From positions 43,888,699-43,952,698 of the forward strand of contig CM053272.1 of the NCBI GenBank assembly GCA_028583415.1: 64,000 nt of DNA, given 5' to 3'. Positions 25,901-35,170 of this stretch are shown one piece after another. The DNA comes from Protea cynaroides. Its lineage: Eukaryota > Streptophyta > Magnoliopsida > Proteales > Proteaceae. A program made the translations under genes and the position numbers. A model generated the notes under the pieces. The model saw only the letters and a program-made list of their open reading frames with translations, searched no databases and was not told the origin of the DNA. Position 1 is the first letter of the stretch, and each line of letters opens with the position of its first letter.

Positions 25901-28900
25901 AGACCCATAGATCTTGGGATTGTGGACTGTGCTATTGCCCTAAACAAATAGAAGAGCCTTGTGGGTCATGCAGCTTCTTATGTACCGTGGATGAAAGTTT
26001 TGTAACACATCTAAAACAATTTTTTGTACGTGTATATAATATTTTAGAATTTTATATTATTTTTACTGATTTGTTGAGTCAACTCATGGATCATCAAGTC
26101 TACCCAATATACTTGCTAGAATATACTTGCTAGTTGAATCCTGTTTAGGGTTTTAAAATGCTTCTTCCAGGTCAAGTATCCTTATTTCCTCTTCCCCCCT
26201 CCCCACGGTTAGGATGATAATATACGGTTTTTTTCATTTATTTACTTATTATTATTATTATTTATTTTATTTTTTTTATAATACTTACAGCATTGGTAAC
26301 TGCTAGGCAGTCAATATTTTGTTTAGATACTATTTTTAAACTGGAATGCTGATGGGATTGAAGGTCGACTATGTACCAGAGTTATTTTGGATTTTATTTC
26401 TTCATATATCAATAGTACAGGTGTTAAAGACTGGTTGGCTAACAAAGAAGTTATATGTATCACATTAGTGCTATAAAGCCAAGTCCGTTTAAGTTTTCCC
26501 CAAATCTTTTACTCCTCTTTTGTATTCTTTAATCTGGCTTCTAAATTATTTGCATGCTTGCTTGCTTCTGGATCCTTCCACTGCTTCTGTCCTTCAAGAT
26601 ATCCGATTATCAATTTTAAGTTCTTTTAAGCTGAAACCTATTGGAACATTATCTCTTTCCGTCAGAGAGAGCCAAATAGTTGCCATTGTTTTCTTAAAAG
26701 AAGAACAAAAGAAATAACTTCTAATAGTTCTTCCCAAATCCTCCAAAAGCTGGCGAAGATGCAGCTACTATTAGAATGCTCAATGCTTTGTATTAGATCC
26801 AAGATGTCATTAGGAAGCATTTAGTAGAACTCCACAAGGTCATGAAAAATGATGAATCTTCCAAGATACCTCACAGTTGGATAAGATGATGGCCCATGGC
26901 TCATTAATATCTGCCTGAAAAATTCTAGAAACATCAAATTGTCCAGCAACATCCCACCTTTGTTTTCTAGTTCCTCAGGAAATGAGGCTACGATCAATCA
27001 TCTATCTGCCTATATGTGATGGTAAAGAGGGTTTTTCAACACATTCAAATCAATTACCCCTCTATGTTGCAGGATTTTATCACAGTCCAACTAAAATTTA
27101 ACCTTTAACAACAAACGAGAATTATTGATTTAGACCAATAATTCCCTAACTTCAAATCTGACTGTAAGAATGTTTCAAAATTTGGGATCCTTGATCCTTA
27201 GGATATGAGAAACAATATTCCAGAAGATGAACTTGATCCAATGGGCGGGATCGAAACCAATCTTGCCCGAAGGTTTCAAACCTGTATTTTAACAAACCAG
27301 AATTATAAAATTATGAAAAAACTCACTTATCTTGAAATCCAGCCATTGGAAGACCTTCAAACTTGGAGGGAAAGTACTCTAGGATGTGCTTGATAACATA
27401 TCCAAATTTGAAGATGATCCAACCATGGATGAAGAAGTTATGAATTTTCGAAAAACTAGTATCATCTGAAAACGGGAATGAACAGAATAGGAGTTTTCGG
27501 TTGAGTCTCACAACCTCAACCAGAATTTAATAATAAACTCTGGCCAACTTTGCTGCCAGCATCTTCTTCGTCTTTATTTATAATGCTAAAAGGAAATACA
27601 AAAAATAGAAGGACTAATTCTTAGAAGGAATGTCCAAAAATAAAAAGAGAAACTTCCCTTTATAACTTTTAGGAAAGTTTCTAAAACAAATAACATCTAT
27701 GACTGACTCATATGATAACCAACCTTAGGAACAAAACAAATTTAGGAAACAAAACTAATGAATAATTTTAAGGAAACAAATCTAACTTTTTTGAATTTAG
27801 GAAGAAGACAAAACTTTCTAAAAATTCTGTTGATACTGTTCACGTGAACAATACCGTGAACAGTGTTTTTGGCTTTTGGGGCTTGGCTTTAGGCTGGTTC
27901 CGTGGATCAATTCTTGGACTGCATTAATGTCTCTCTGAATTCAAGTGCATCTATTTGTTGATTAAAGAGGCCTTTGATTAAATAGCATATCAAGTTTTGG
28001 TGCTTGATTACTTAGTCTATATTTGTTCCTTATTATTATTATTATTTATTTTATTTTTTTGGGGGGGGAAGAGAGACAGACAGACAGATGTCTGACAGAG
28101 GCAGAGATAGAGAGAAGAATAGTAGGAGATTGGGAGGTGGATGTTACTACTGCAAAATTTATTGTTATACCGAAAGAAAAAAGAAAAAATCACCATGTGG
28201 GTGGGGATGAGGGGCCCTTTGCAGAACATCCAATCATAAGTTTACATAGTAAAAAGATAGATACAAAAATACGGAACTGAGCCCTTCTAGGGCTTGGATC
28301 CAAGCCAAGCATATGGTTCGTGGCTACATGTGAAAGAGACACACCCTGTCCACAAGAGAGACTTTCTTTCTCTGGTGATAGATAGGAGCTTGGAAGATGT
28401 TATTGGCTTGAATATTCCGTACATAGTAGCAAAACTATCCGCGAAACATGATGTTACTATGTAATGACTTTTTACCTTCTAAGCACAGATCGATTCTAGT
28501 TAGCTAGTCATTTTGTCTCTCTCTCTCTCTCTCTGCTTGGTAAACCATGCAAAAGGAAGATTATACTGTCACTGTTATATTGATATGTTACATTCTTTCT
28601 AATATTGCCTGTAATACAAGCCTATGTTACGGAAATTTGTAACGTTGACTGTACCTGGTTGAAAAGAAATGTTATAGGTCAATGAAGAGGGACATTAAGT
28701 TCAATTTAACATGCTGTAGAGATGGTTAAAAAGAACTGACAAATATGTGAACATAATTTTCTTTTCCCGCACTTTTTACTTTTGCCTCTGCTGTGTTGAG
28801 GTTGGATGTCTCCTTCCTGTTTGATCATTTTTCTTGTTATTTTTTCTTTTGTTTCCTTTTTTTTAATACGATATACATTGGTTCAAAAGTGAGCATTCGC

Positions 28901-29299
28901 ACCATTTTCTTGCCTAATGAGGGGGACAGTAGAGTTTACTAACTAGACAGACACAATTGATAAGGAATATGTTTATTTCAGGTGGAGCTCCTACTGCCTT
29001 AGTTAGCTTGATTGGGCATAAACAGTACAAACGTTGTGCAAAAGACATTTATTATTTCCTTCAGGTCAGTTCCATTTAATTTTTGCACCTTACAGGCAAA
29101 TTAAGTTTCTTCGATCAATTATTTCTGTTCATTCATCTGCTTCTATTTTCACAATGTGGATTTTTGAATCCTGCAGTCAAATATCTGTATCAAGCAACTT
29201 GCATATGGAATGTTGGAACTGATACTAGTAACAGTCTTCCCTGAGTTGCAAGATATTATTGTGGACGTACACGAGCAAATGCAAGCTCAACCAGCATAA
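1656..29299 (+). CDS. PXA-PX-Nexin_C domain protein (plant membrane-anchored sorting nexin-like), 15 exons
   Basis: Exons read from GT-AG borders and frame continuity: 1656-1755, 2255-2666, 2767-2944, 3046-3185, 10422-11301, 11530-11630, 11727-11871, 11949-12017, 12137-12182, 13139-13614, 15728-15807, 18820-18955, 22703-22895, 28982-29064, 29177-29299. They total 3162 nt, encoding 1053 aa, and every junction keeps phase. Two hydrophobic N-terminal segments (about residues 17-33 and 40-57) predict membrane anchoring. A PXA domain follows at about 110-290, then a polar, poorly conserved linker encoded by exon 5. A PX domain lies at about 571-690, with the phosphoinositide-site motif RRYSNF (603-608) and the LPPKR loop (625-629). 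A sorting-nexin C-terminal domain spans about 855-1005. The order matches plant PXA/PX proteins related to animal SNX13/14/19/25, without an RGS domain; the family works in endosomal or ER-contact trafficking. Substrate and partners are unknown. Introns 4, 11, 12 and 13 are swollen by transposons. The last exon has a truncated duplicate at 48999. The start MKAMETFQDL sits directly before the first membrane segment. Confidence 0.93.
3764..3782. repeat. (AC)n microsatellite
   Basis: About nine uninterrupted AC units follow a C homopolymer and precede an A-rich stretch in intron 4. Confidence 0.9.
5430..6330 (+). pseudogene. RTE-type LINE reverse transcriptase C-terminal relic with TTG tail
   Basis: Translated pieces in several frames follow the C-terminal half of plant RTE-clade LINE reverse transcriptases. 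ALSPYLFALIMDDLTR is encoded from about 5440, then CCMLFVNDIVLVDG, then RMLRWMCGKTRKDKVR. The catalytic FADD box reads FVND, so the first aspartate is lost, and frameshifts or stops occur near 5700, 5925 and 6075. The 3' end carries a 'ttagttgggataaggctt' motif followed by a (TTG)n tail to about 6330. It is 5'-truncated and dead. It lies in the same orientation as the host gene. Confidence 0.85.
6425..6854. mobile_element. Non-autonomous TIR element (CATARTTGTCAAGGC ends)
   Basis: The left end, cataattgtcaaggc, and the right end, gccttgacaactatg, are inverted repeats. Further 'gcctaggcgcc' blocks sit inside both arms, and an internal end-like sequence near 6530 suggests a nested copy. Flanks share only CTAGG (6417-6421 and 6855-6859), so a target duplication is degenerate. 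The ends match the intact 125-bp element at 18348, which indicates a hAT-type MITE. Confidence 0.7.
9085..9750 (+). pseudogene. L1-type LINE 3' relic: RNase H domain plus poly(A)
   Basis: Frameshifted translation gives blocks typical of the RNase H-like (RVT_3) domain of plant L1 elements: RWYKINVD, SLGNPGEARAGGVIRDCSG, KVWLERDSEAVFASI and FREGKAVADILAHKAA. The sequence ends in an A-rich tail at about 9720-9748. There is a frameshift directly after the first catalytic-Asp motif and several stops, so it is inactive. The rest of the element is absent. Confidence 0.8.
12183..13138 (+). other. Intron 9 (956 bp)
   Basis: Lies between the GTGAGT donor at 12183 and the TGTAACAG acceptor. Apart from a C-rich patch near 12390 I see no repeat or gene. 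Confidence 0.8.
13615..15727 (+). other. Intron 10 (2113 bp)
   Basis: A 45-bp sequence at 13802-13846 recurs at 13861-13905 with a 59-bp period (both copies contain 'tcttttctcatttttgtaca'). A C/CTC-rich tract with repeated CCT units runs 15508-15560. No gene is recognised in the remainder. Confidence 0.8.
15508..15560. repeat. (CCT)n / poly-C tract
   Basis: About ten CTC/CCT triplets between C homopolymers, followed by an A-rich stretch, about 170 bp upstream of the exon 11 acceptor. Confidence 0.9.
16874..16908. repeat. (GA)n microsatellite with G run
   Basis: A GAGAGA run of about 25 bp grades into nine or more G residues. Confidence 0.9.
18348..18472. mobile_element. hAT-type MITE, 125 bp, perfect TIR and 8-bp TSD
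   Basis: The termini CATAGTTGTCAA and TTGACAACTATG are exact inverted repeats of 12 bp. The element is bracketed by identical 8-bp direct repeats, gatcaagc, at 18340-18347 and 18473-18480. An 8-bp duplication is the hAT signature. The interior is rich in 'gccaaggcg' motifs and codes for nothing. The perfect TSD suggests a fairly recent insertion compared with the related element at 6425. Confidence 0.9.
20048..20507. repeat. Dispersed repeat, copy 1 (paired with 20870-21265)
   Basis: Shares long near-identical blocks with 20870-21265, among them 'aaggataaagaaaa', 'ctccactagataaggtgg' and 'aatgactccaccataagg', and both copies end near 'aatatttgttaacacc'-like sequence. The text resembles the antisense strand of a Copia-type LTR region ('gagaccatgttacagaattc' lies between the copies). 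The assignment to an LTR element is inference. Confidence 0.7.
20560..20760. repeat. Imperfect TAG/CAG trinucleotide tract
   Basis: Long runs of agtagtagc/agcaatag triplets, with an internal repeat of 'cactgtgaaccaagtagta' at about 20658 and 20703. The 124- and 62-codon minus-strand ORFs here are artefacts of the triplet repeat. Confidence 0.85.
20870..21265. repeat. Dispersed repeat, copy 2
   Basis: Direct-orientation partner of 20048-20507, with small indels. See that entry for the shared blocks. Confidence 0.7.
21988..22093 (+). mobile_element. RTE-type LINE 3' tail (severely 5'-truncated)
   Basis: Matches the last ~100 bp of the LINE relic at 5430-6330: 'tttcaagtatgacctcgaac', 'atccatgtagccgacacc' and 'ttagttgggataaggctt' followed by TTGTT. 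Only the 3' end was inserted or survives. Confidence 0.8.
23509..24450 (+). repeat. LTR-like repeat, forward copy of an inverted pair
   Basis: Begins TGATGCAGTCCAAGAA and contains two copies of 'ctataaaggcaagtttcc'-type sequence, a 'tctataaataagataaag' TATA-like region at about 23940, and 'gttgagtctcataggttg'. All of these recur as reverse complement at 27185-27925. It resembles a solo or truncated LTR with its promoter; the right end is not defined. Confidence 0.6.
23641..23664. promoter_or_regulatory. 24-bp perfect palindrome centred on CACGTG
   Basis: Positions 23641-23664 equal their own reverse complement; the centre is TTCACGTGAA. An adjacent partial copy (ttcacgtgaacagtgttcac) lies at 23621-23640. 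A diverged version is present in the inverted repeat near 27838. Probably part of the LTR's regulatory region. Confidence 0.8.
27185..27925 (-). repeat. LTR-like repeat, inverted copy
   Basis: Reverse-complement relative of 23509-24450. It ends 'ttcttggactgcatta', has 'gttgagtctcacaacctc' near 27502, and 'ctgttcacgtgaacaata' near 27838. The two copies lie head to head about 2.7 kb apart within one intron. Confidence 0.6.
28074..28088. repeat. (GACA)n microsatellite
   Basis: Three to four GACA units after a G run and an AT-rich TTATT tract. Confidence 0.8.
28515..28534. repeat. (CT)n microsatellite
   Basis: An uninterrupted TC/CT run of about 20 bp in intron 13. Confidence 0.9.
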
Positions 29300-30450
29300 G
29301 AATCTTGGTCACTGATCATTTCTACCTCCCTTCAGAAAATTGGTGTTTCCTGTCTACCTGATGGTCTGAAGGCTTGAGAATGACGAGGTCTGTTTTAGTT
29401 TGCCTGCCCCATTCTTTGGTTGCGAGGTGCTTTCTCAGTTGACCAATTTGTCTATGATATTCTTGTAATTGAGAGGAATTGAAGGACACAGAGAGAGGAA
29501 CATAGCTTTTTTGTTTGACATATTGCATTCTTTTTTTGGGGTGTTGGAGAGAGCCTTATTTCTCTATCCCGTCCTAACTGTTAATATTGTATATTTCTAG
29601 TCTGTACAGAATACCGATGGTGTGAAGGCTTCCCCACTAACATTAGTGACAGTAGTCGGTAAAGATTTGTATCGTGGGGAAGTGCTCAATTACTTGGCTT
29701 TTCAGTCTGTAATTCTTTTATAATTTAGTAAATTTTCATTCCTTGATGATTACCCCCAATCAGAAAATTTCTGATCTAACCAATACACTGTGGTCGTCTT
29801 GAAGTTTATTCCTCTGATTTTTGAGTTTTCTATCCAATCCTATTATTTGTCAATGTTAAATTATGTTTAGAATATCTTCACATCGATCGGTTTATTTGAA
29901 TGTTATGCATGCAGGTAAAGAACCAATGGCTTTGTAATCTTCTGTTACTCTGTTGCTCACTAGTAGAGGGTGTAGCGGAGGTTAAATGGAACCCAAAGGG
30001 CGAATGCCTCTCGAATTGTTGTAGTTGACAAATTTTTGTGCTGTGTATGTGTAGTAGGGAGACTGAGAAAAGAGCAACACCATTCTGGTGGCTTTACAAT
30101 TCTTACCATTCTTAGGCAGGCCTCTGTTTGGTTTGTTCTATTGAAACTTGCATTCAACATAATATATATCCATTGGATGGTTCCAATCTTTCTTGGTCTT
30201 TTACATCACATGATGGATGCCATCTCTTCTACCAAAGCTAAAAAGTAGAGACCTGCTAATCAGACACCATGATCAATTCCCAAGTGTTCAGTTTGATCTT
30301 TGATGCAACTGACCATTCAGTAAAAGAGTCCACTCCTCGTCAATCCTAGACAATTTTCAGAAAAAAGCTCCCTACTTTAGAGAGCGAAACTGCTTTCTTT
30401 TGCAAGCCGCATTCCATTTACTGGGCTGGAGCTTTCAGCCTCCCACAATC
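29300..30450 (+). other. 3' UTR and downstream intergenic DNA (copy A)
   Basis: The stop TAA is at 29297-29299. AT-rich sequence with TATAATTTAGTAAA near 29720 could hold the poly(A) signal. The region is repeated at 49083-50012. The short ORFs here are not supported as genes. Confidence 0.6.
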
Positions 30451-30663
30451 GTATTCAAATCCTCTCCTCCAAGAGAATCTAGAGGAGAGGTGGCGTCCCT
30501 ATTGGATGGGTGACGTTCATCCTAGTTCTCCATCTGAGTCGAAACTGAACCGACATGGGGTGTCCGTTCGGATGGAGGGTTCGGATTCACCCGAGCCCTA
30601 GGTGTCGCCCATCCAATAGGAGCGCTACCTCTCTTCCAGATTCTCTTGGAGGAGAGGATGTCC
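30451..30663. mobile_element. Mutator-type MITE, copy A, 9-bp TSD
   Basis: Same family as 861-1081. Flanked by cccacaatc at 30442-30450 and 30664-30672. The arms include 'cctctcctccaagagaatct' (30461-30480) and its inverse near 30640-30657. The 3' end lacks four bases (GGAT) that copy B retains. Confidence 0.85.
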
Positions 30664-31440
30664 CCCACAATCTACCATTAGGATAACAAAATCCTTATTA
30701 AGCGCCTTCCTTTGGAATGGTAAATTACAATAACAAGTTCCTTCATACCATTGGCTAGAATTCGGTTTACTTGCTTGCTTGCCTGTTTGCCTCTTGGGCT
30801 GAGAAAAATCAAATATATCAATAAAGCTGGAATCATCAAGCAAATTTTGAAATTGGCTAATCAGAACAAAGTATATGAATCGAATGGATTTTCTCTTTTC
30901 TACCTTAACGGTCTTTTTGGTATCATTTTTGTTTTTGTTTTTCTAACACGTTTTGATTTTTGCGAGTGTTTGGTATCAGTTATTGACTTTTTTTTGCTCA
31001 AAGCTGAAGGAGTAGGTTTCAACGCGCCAGATGAAGCAAAATTTAAAGGGAAATTTACATGGGTCTCCTCTTGACATTGCGTTTAATACGCTACACTACC
31101 TTCTGCGTTTTAGAATTACACTCCCCGACTTTAAAAGTAACGGTGTTCTTCCACTAAATCGTACATAACTTTACTAATTCCCCTCATTTCCCCATTTGTC
31201 TCTCTATTAGGTACTAATTTTCCTCATTTCCCCATTTGTCTCTCTGTTTTCTTTTCAATCCCGTCTGCCAAGAGCTACAACTTTTTTCGATAGGTTGCTA
31301 TCCTTTCTTCAGTTTCTGTTCTTTAAAGATGTTAATAAACTCCTAAGAGCTTCAGAATTTCACACCCACAAAAAGCATAGAAAATCAATTTTTAACTTGC
31401 AACGTAACCTAAACAAAAATCAAAGAAAAAGAAAGAAAAT

Positions 31441-33168
31441 GGAAAATTATACAGACACCCCCTCTGTAGTTGAGAAACTATAGAGAACTACCCTGTCTTT
31501 ATAAAAGCTACAGAGACTACCCCTCTAACAATGCTTTCATACATTCTCACCCACACCGTTATTTACAATTTCAGGAGAATGTCAAATTTTTTTAAGATAA
31601 AAATACCCTTACAAAAGCAAACAGAGGATCTGTGTTTTCTTTTTCAACGAAGCTCTGTTCGTGTTCTTCTCTCTTTCAGTTCCATCGCCAATGCTTCCTT
31701 AGAAACCCCATCTCTGGCAGCAAACAGAGGATCTGTGTTTTCTTTTTCAACGAAGCTCTGTTCGTGTTCTTCTCTCTTTCAGTTCCATCGCCAATGCTTC
31801 CTTAGAAACCCCATCTCTGGCAGCATTTGTACCCCCCCCCACCTTTACCAACAGCCGAGGAGATGTTTTCACAAGAGTTTCCACAGCGCCATTGCATTGA
31901 CAGAGAGAAATCACAAGAACTGAAAGACATTGGTTCGATTTATCTGAAACTGTTCTCGAGCAACTGAACTGCTACTGCAATTAGAGAATTCATGTCGATA
32001 GGTCACAAAGTTAGGGTATCGCAAACAACTTCTTATTGCCATTTAATGCAGGGAATAAAGCAGTTCAGTTGCCGGAGAACAGTTTCAGATAAATCGAACC
32101 AATGTGTTGTAGCCGTTATCAATCAGAGAGAATTTTAACAAGAAATCAACTGAAAGATCCAATGCCGATATCGACCAGAGAATAAATGAACCAGAGACAA
32201 AAAAAAATCCAGCACTGATAGAGAGAAATCGTCCCTTTGTCCATAACAAAGAACCGCCGAATCGATCAGTTAGAATGCCGATTGTTGCTGGTAAGGAGAG
32301 AATAGAACTGCAAATAGAGTAAATGTTGAAACCTCTTGACAGATTTCTGCAATTTAAATGGAAACAAATGAAGAAAGCTAGAATCTCAGGCCTCATCTGT
32401 CACAAGCTTGAACTTTCTGTTCGATCAGCTCCATTAGATTTGTTCCCCAACTTGAAACGGAACTCCTCTCAAAAAATTATCTGATTTGGACTTAGACTTC
32501 AGATTTGGACTTGATGAACGAAATGAAACCCTCTCCTCCTACTTCCTCCTGTCTGGAATTGGATCTGGAGAATGAAGATGATTGAAAAAGAGAGGATGAA
32601 GCGATGAAGATGACGATGAGAATGGCTTGGTTTGACGCTGGAACGAAGGAATTGAAGCATGAGAAGCAGAGATGCTCACTCTTGCTGCCATTTCCATTAC
32701 CCACCTTTTCTTCCCCTTATCTCTTTACCAAGATGGATAAATGTGGTATGCAGTGACAAGTGCATAGAGTTCATCGCTGTCTGCGACCAACTATTTGTAA
32801 GCACTGCAGTTGTAGTTTTCCTTGACAAAACTATGGATATCAACACATTTATGATGAAATCTTCTCCGATTAAGCAAGGGGAGGTACAAATACTGCCAGA
32901 GACGAGGTTTCCAAGAAGCATTGGCAATGGAGTGAAAGAGAGAAGAACACGAACTGAGCTTCGTTGGAATAGACAACACAGATCTCTTTGTTTTTTCAAG
33001 GGTATTTTTGTTTTAAAAAAATTTCACATTCTCATTAAGTTGTAAATATAGGTGTGGGTAAGAGTGTATGAAAGCATTGTTAGAGGGGTAGTCTTTGTAA
33101 TTTTCGTAAAGACATGATAGTTCTGTATAGTTTCTCGACTGTAAAAGGGGTATTTATGTAATTTTTTC
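31441..33168. mobile_element. Long-TIR Mutator-like element, copy A, 9-bp TSD
   Basis: Flanked by identical 9-bp repeats aaagaaaat at 31432-31440 and 33169-33177. The left arm (31441 to about 31840) and right arm (about 32875-33168) are long inverted repeats sharing 'actacccctctaacaatgct', 'aatgctttcatacattctc' and 'gttcgtgttcttctctcttt' blocks. A second, inner inverted repeat lies at about 31930-31972 and 32057-32105. Long TIRs plus a 9-bp duplication indicate a non-autonomous MULE. The middle (32110-32870) may be captured host sequence, but I recognise no protein domain in it. Confidence 0.85.
31618..31823 (+). repeat. 103-bp tandem duplication inside the left TIR (copy A only)
   Basis: Two near-exact units, 31618-31720 and 31721-31823, each beginning caaacagaggatctg and ending tctctggcag. 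Copy B has one unit only (about 51184-51286), so the duplication arose in A after the large duplication, or was lost from B. Confidence 0.9.
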
Positions 33169-33177
33169 AAAGAAAAT

Positions 33178-34229
33178 TCATAGTTTTAGGACGAAAGCAT
33201 TAGAAGAAATCCAAACCCTTGAATTTCGAAATTCATATCTTTTCTAGAATTCAAATCGAGAGAACTAAGAAGAAATTCAGATCTAGAAAATTTCCTCATC
33301 CAATCAAAAGACGTCAGTATTATCTAGAAATCAAAATAACGTTAAGAGAACAAATCACTTCATTCCCATAAATGAATTTCTTCCAAACTTCAAATTGATC
33401 AAAACCTAGAAAAAAAGAATTCAGAAAACCTGTTCATCTATGCTTGCAAGATTTACTGGCATCTCTCTCTGTTATTGGAGATTGAGGGAAGAAGAAGATT
33501 ATAAAAATTATTCTGCATATAAACATACCAAATCTATTTCTCATTCTATAATCCATTATGCCTAGTAGTTACCAAATGCATTTTTATTTTTAATAAAAAA
33601 TGATTTTCATAATTTTTTTTTTTGTTATTGGATCGTAAACAAAAACAAAAATGATACCAAAGAGAACCTAAAAAACGACTCTAGTTGAACCGTGCGATGA
33701 TGCCTCTTGATCTTGGAAAAAAATTCCTCAAACATAGAGACCTTGTGTTGGAACAATGAGGAGAGCGTTTTCAATATTCTTTTAATAGATGAAGTACTAA
33801 CGAGTTCATAGTGATGAAATCCTCTCTCTAAATAAAATTTTTGCCAAAATAATATATGTAAACTATGGATTCAAGGTTTACGCATCCATATAATTTGTGC
33901 TCCATTTATATACCACATGGCAAATATTTTGGAGGGATCAAATTAATATGCTTACATGCATTGATTGCGTGATTGAGGTTGAACCTTTTTCTAGGGTGAG
34001 GGTTGGGGACTGTTGTGTTAAAAAATCATTGGTCAATCCACCTCAATTGCAACTCCACCATCAAATTAGGCATTGTGAAACCTACTTAACCTTATCTAAA
34101 AGTTCTACATTGTGGTCATTATCTAAGGTGGTGAAGGAGATGACCTTATGGTCTTTATTCCGATTCTGTGTGGACCATGGAGCTCTATGTTTCGACTACA
34201 AGTAGTTTAGATCAGTACAATACTTAGAT
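33178..34229. other. Unassigned repeat-derived DNA, copy A
   Basis: Matches 59276-60280 of copy B apart from indels, among them 41 bp at 33317-33357 absent from B. No gene is recognised; the 102-codon ORF at 33897 is not conserved as an ORF in B. Confidence 0.6.
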
Positions 34230-34385
34230 ATTTTGCATCTACGGGAATTTGGCGTAGTCGTAAAGTTGTTCTATTGTGATTTGATGGTCATGAGTTTAAA
34301 TATGAAAACATAGCATCTCCGTCAAGGCGGGTAAGACTGTTTACATAACCCTCTCCTTGTGCATTGGGTATGCTCTTTTGCCCCT
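34230..34385 (+). mobile_element. Au-SINE-like relic, copy A
   Basis: The block order fits the tRNA-derived plant Au SINE: 'gtagtcgtaaagttgttct', 'tgatttgatggtcatgagtt' (box-B-like), 'aaggcgggtaagactgttta', then 'tgtgcattgggtatgctctt'. Strongly diverged. Copy B equivalent at about 60280-60430. Confidence 0.6.
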
Positions 34386-34609
34386 TTCTCCTCTAGTATC
34401 TTCTCCATGTTCCTAATTTTGATGTGAACATCGATGGCTTCGTTGGATCCATCAACTCTGGCATCTTGAGGTCTTTGCTCAAGGGACTTGTGTTCTAATA
34501 GCGAGAATTCAACCTCATACAAACAACAGACGAAGCAACTTCAGTGGTTTCCATATCGAGCTCTGCTATAGTAGTAGCAACAATGGTAGGTTTGCTCAAT
34601 TTTTTTGGT

Positions 34610-35170
34610 TTTGTGTTTATTTGTACCTGTTGCCATTAGAATTCACGTTTGGGTCCTCTACTGTTGGTTCGACCTACAAATGACAAAACAAGACAAAGGT
34701 GGGGTTGGGCTCGGTGCCCTAATACTACTCTGATGCTGAAGTCAAAAGCTAGGCCACAAAAGACATCGATCATGTCTATGTAGAAAGGCCACCGATCGTG
34801 TCTATGTAGAAAGGCCAACCAAAATAGTAATTAGTGGGGTTGGAAGGGGTATGATGATAAATATATTGAACCGTGGAAAACCAGCTGTGAAAGGAGACAA
34901 GAAATTGTATTTTTAGAGCAAAATGGATCAAGCTGATAAAATATTCAAATGATTTGACTTTGGATATTAAGATTATTTATAGATTTATTTATTAATGACA
35001 TTATCGCTGTCTTTGGAGTGTGATGCCGATTTTACCCTTATTTTTATGGGTTTCGACGGATGTGTACGTCCTTTTTGTCTTGTGAAGGGTCGTCCTTGCC
35101 CCGGTAAAGCTGTTATTCTGAGTGAGGCCACATGTCGTGTTTTTATTGGGCGATAACTTTGACAACCAAC
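34610..35170. mobile_element. Probable LTR fragment, copy A
   Basis: Sequence such as 'ggtggggttgggctcggtgc', 'ctctgatgctgaagtcaaaa' and 'ccccggtaaagctgttattc' has the look of antisense LTR sequence of plant retrotransposons. A 26-bp unit is tandemly duplicated at 34767-34818 in A only. No termini are defined; the assignment is by resemblance. Confidence 0.4.

Larger units (their letters stand above)
22896..28981 (+). other. Intron 13 (6086 bp)
   Basis: The donor splits a Gly codon (CTTG|GTGAGA) that is restored at the acceptor (TTTATTTCAG|GTGGAGC). It holds a TIR element with a nested LTR-like repeat, an inverted copy of that repeat, a CACGTG palindrome and two simple repeats. No gene is recognised in 24700-27184 or 27930-28981. 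Confidence 0.85.
30910..33668. mobile_element. Outer TIR element split by the Mutator-like insertion (copy A)
   Basis: The left sequence 'ctttttggtatcatttttgt' (about 30912) and the right 'caaaaatgataccaaagaga' (about 33645-33664) are inverted repeats about 30 bp long. The 31441-33168 element sits between them, so this would be a ~1-kb older element interrupted by it. The copy B equivalents are at about 50477 and 59722. No clear TSD. Confidence 0.5.

Noticed and set aside
32085..32396. 103-codon minus-strand ORF inside the Mutator-like element, considered as a transposase or captured gene
   Set aside because: No MULE transposase motif and no recognised protein; it shortens in copy B.
34230..34385. 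tRNA gene candidate (box-B-like GGTCATGAGTT)
   Set aside because: No cloverleaf can be drawn; the wider block order fits an Au-SINE relic.
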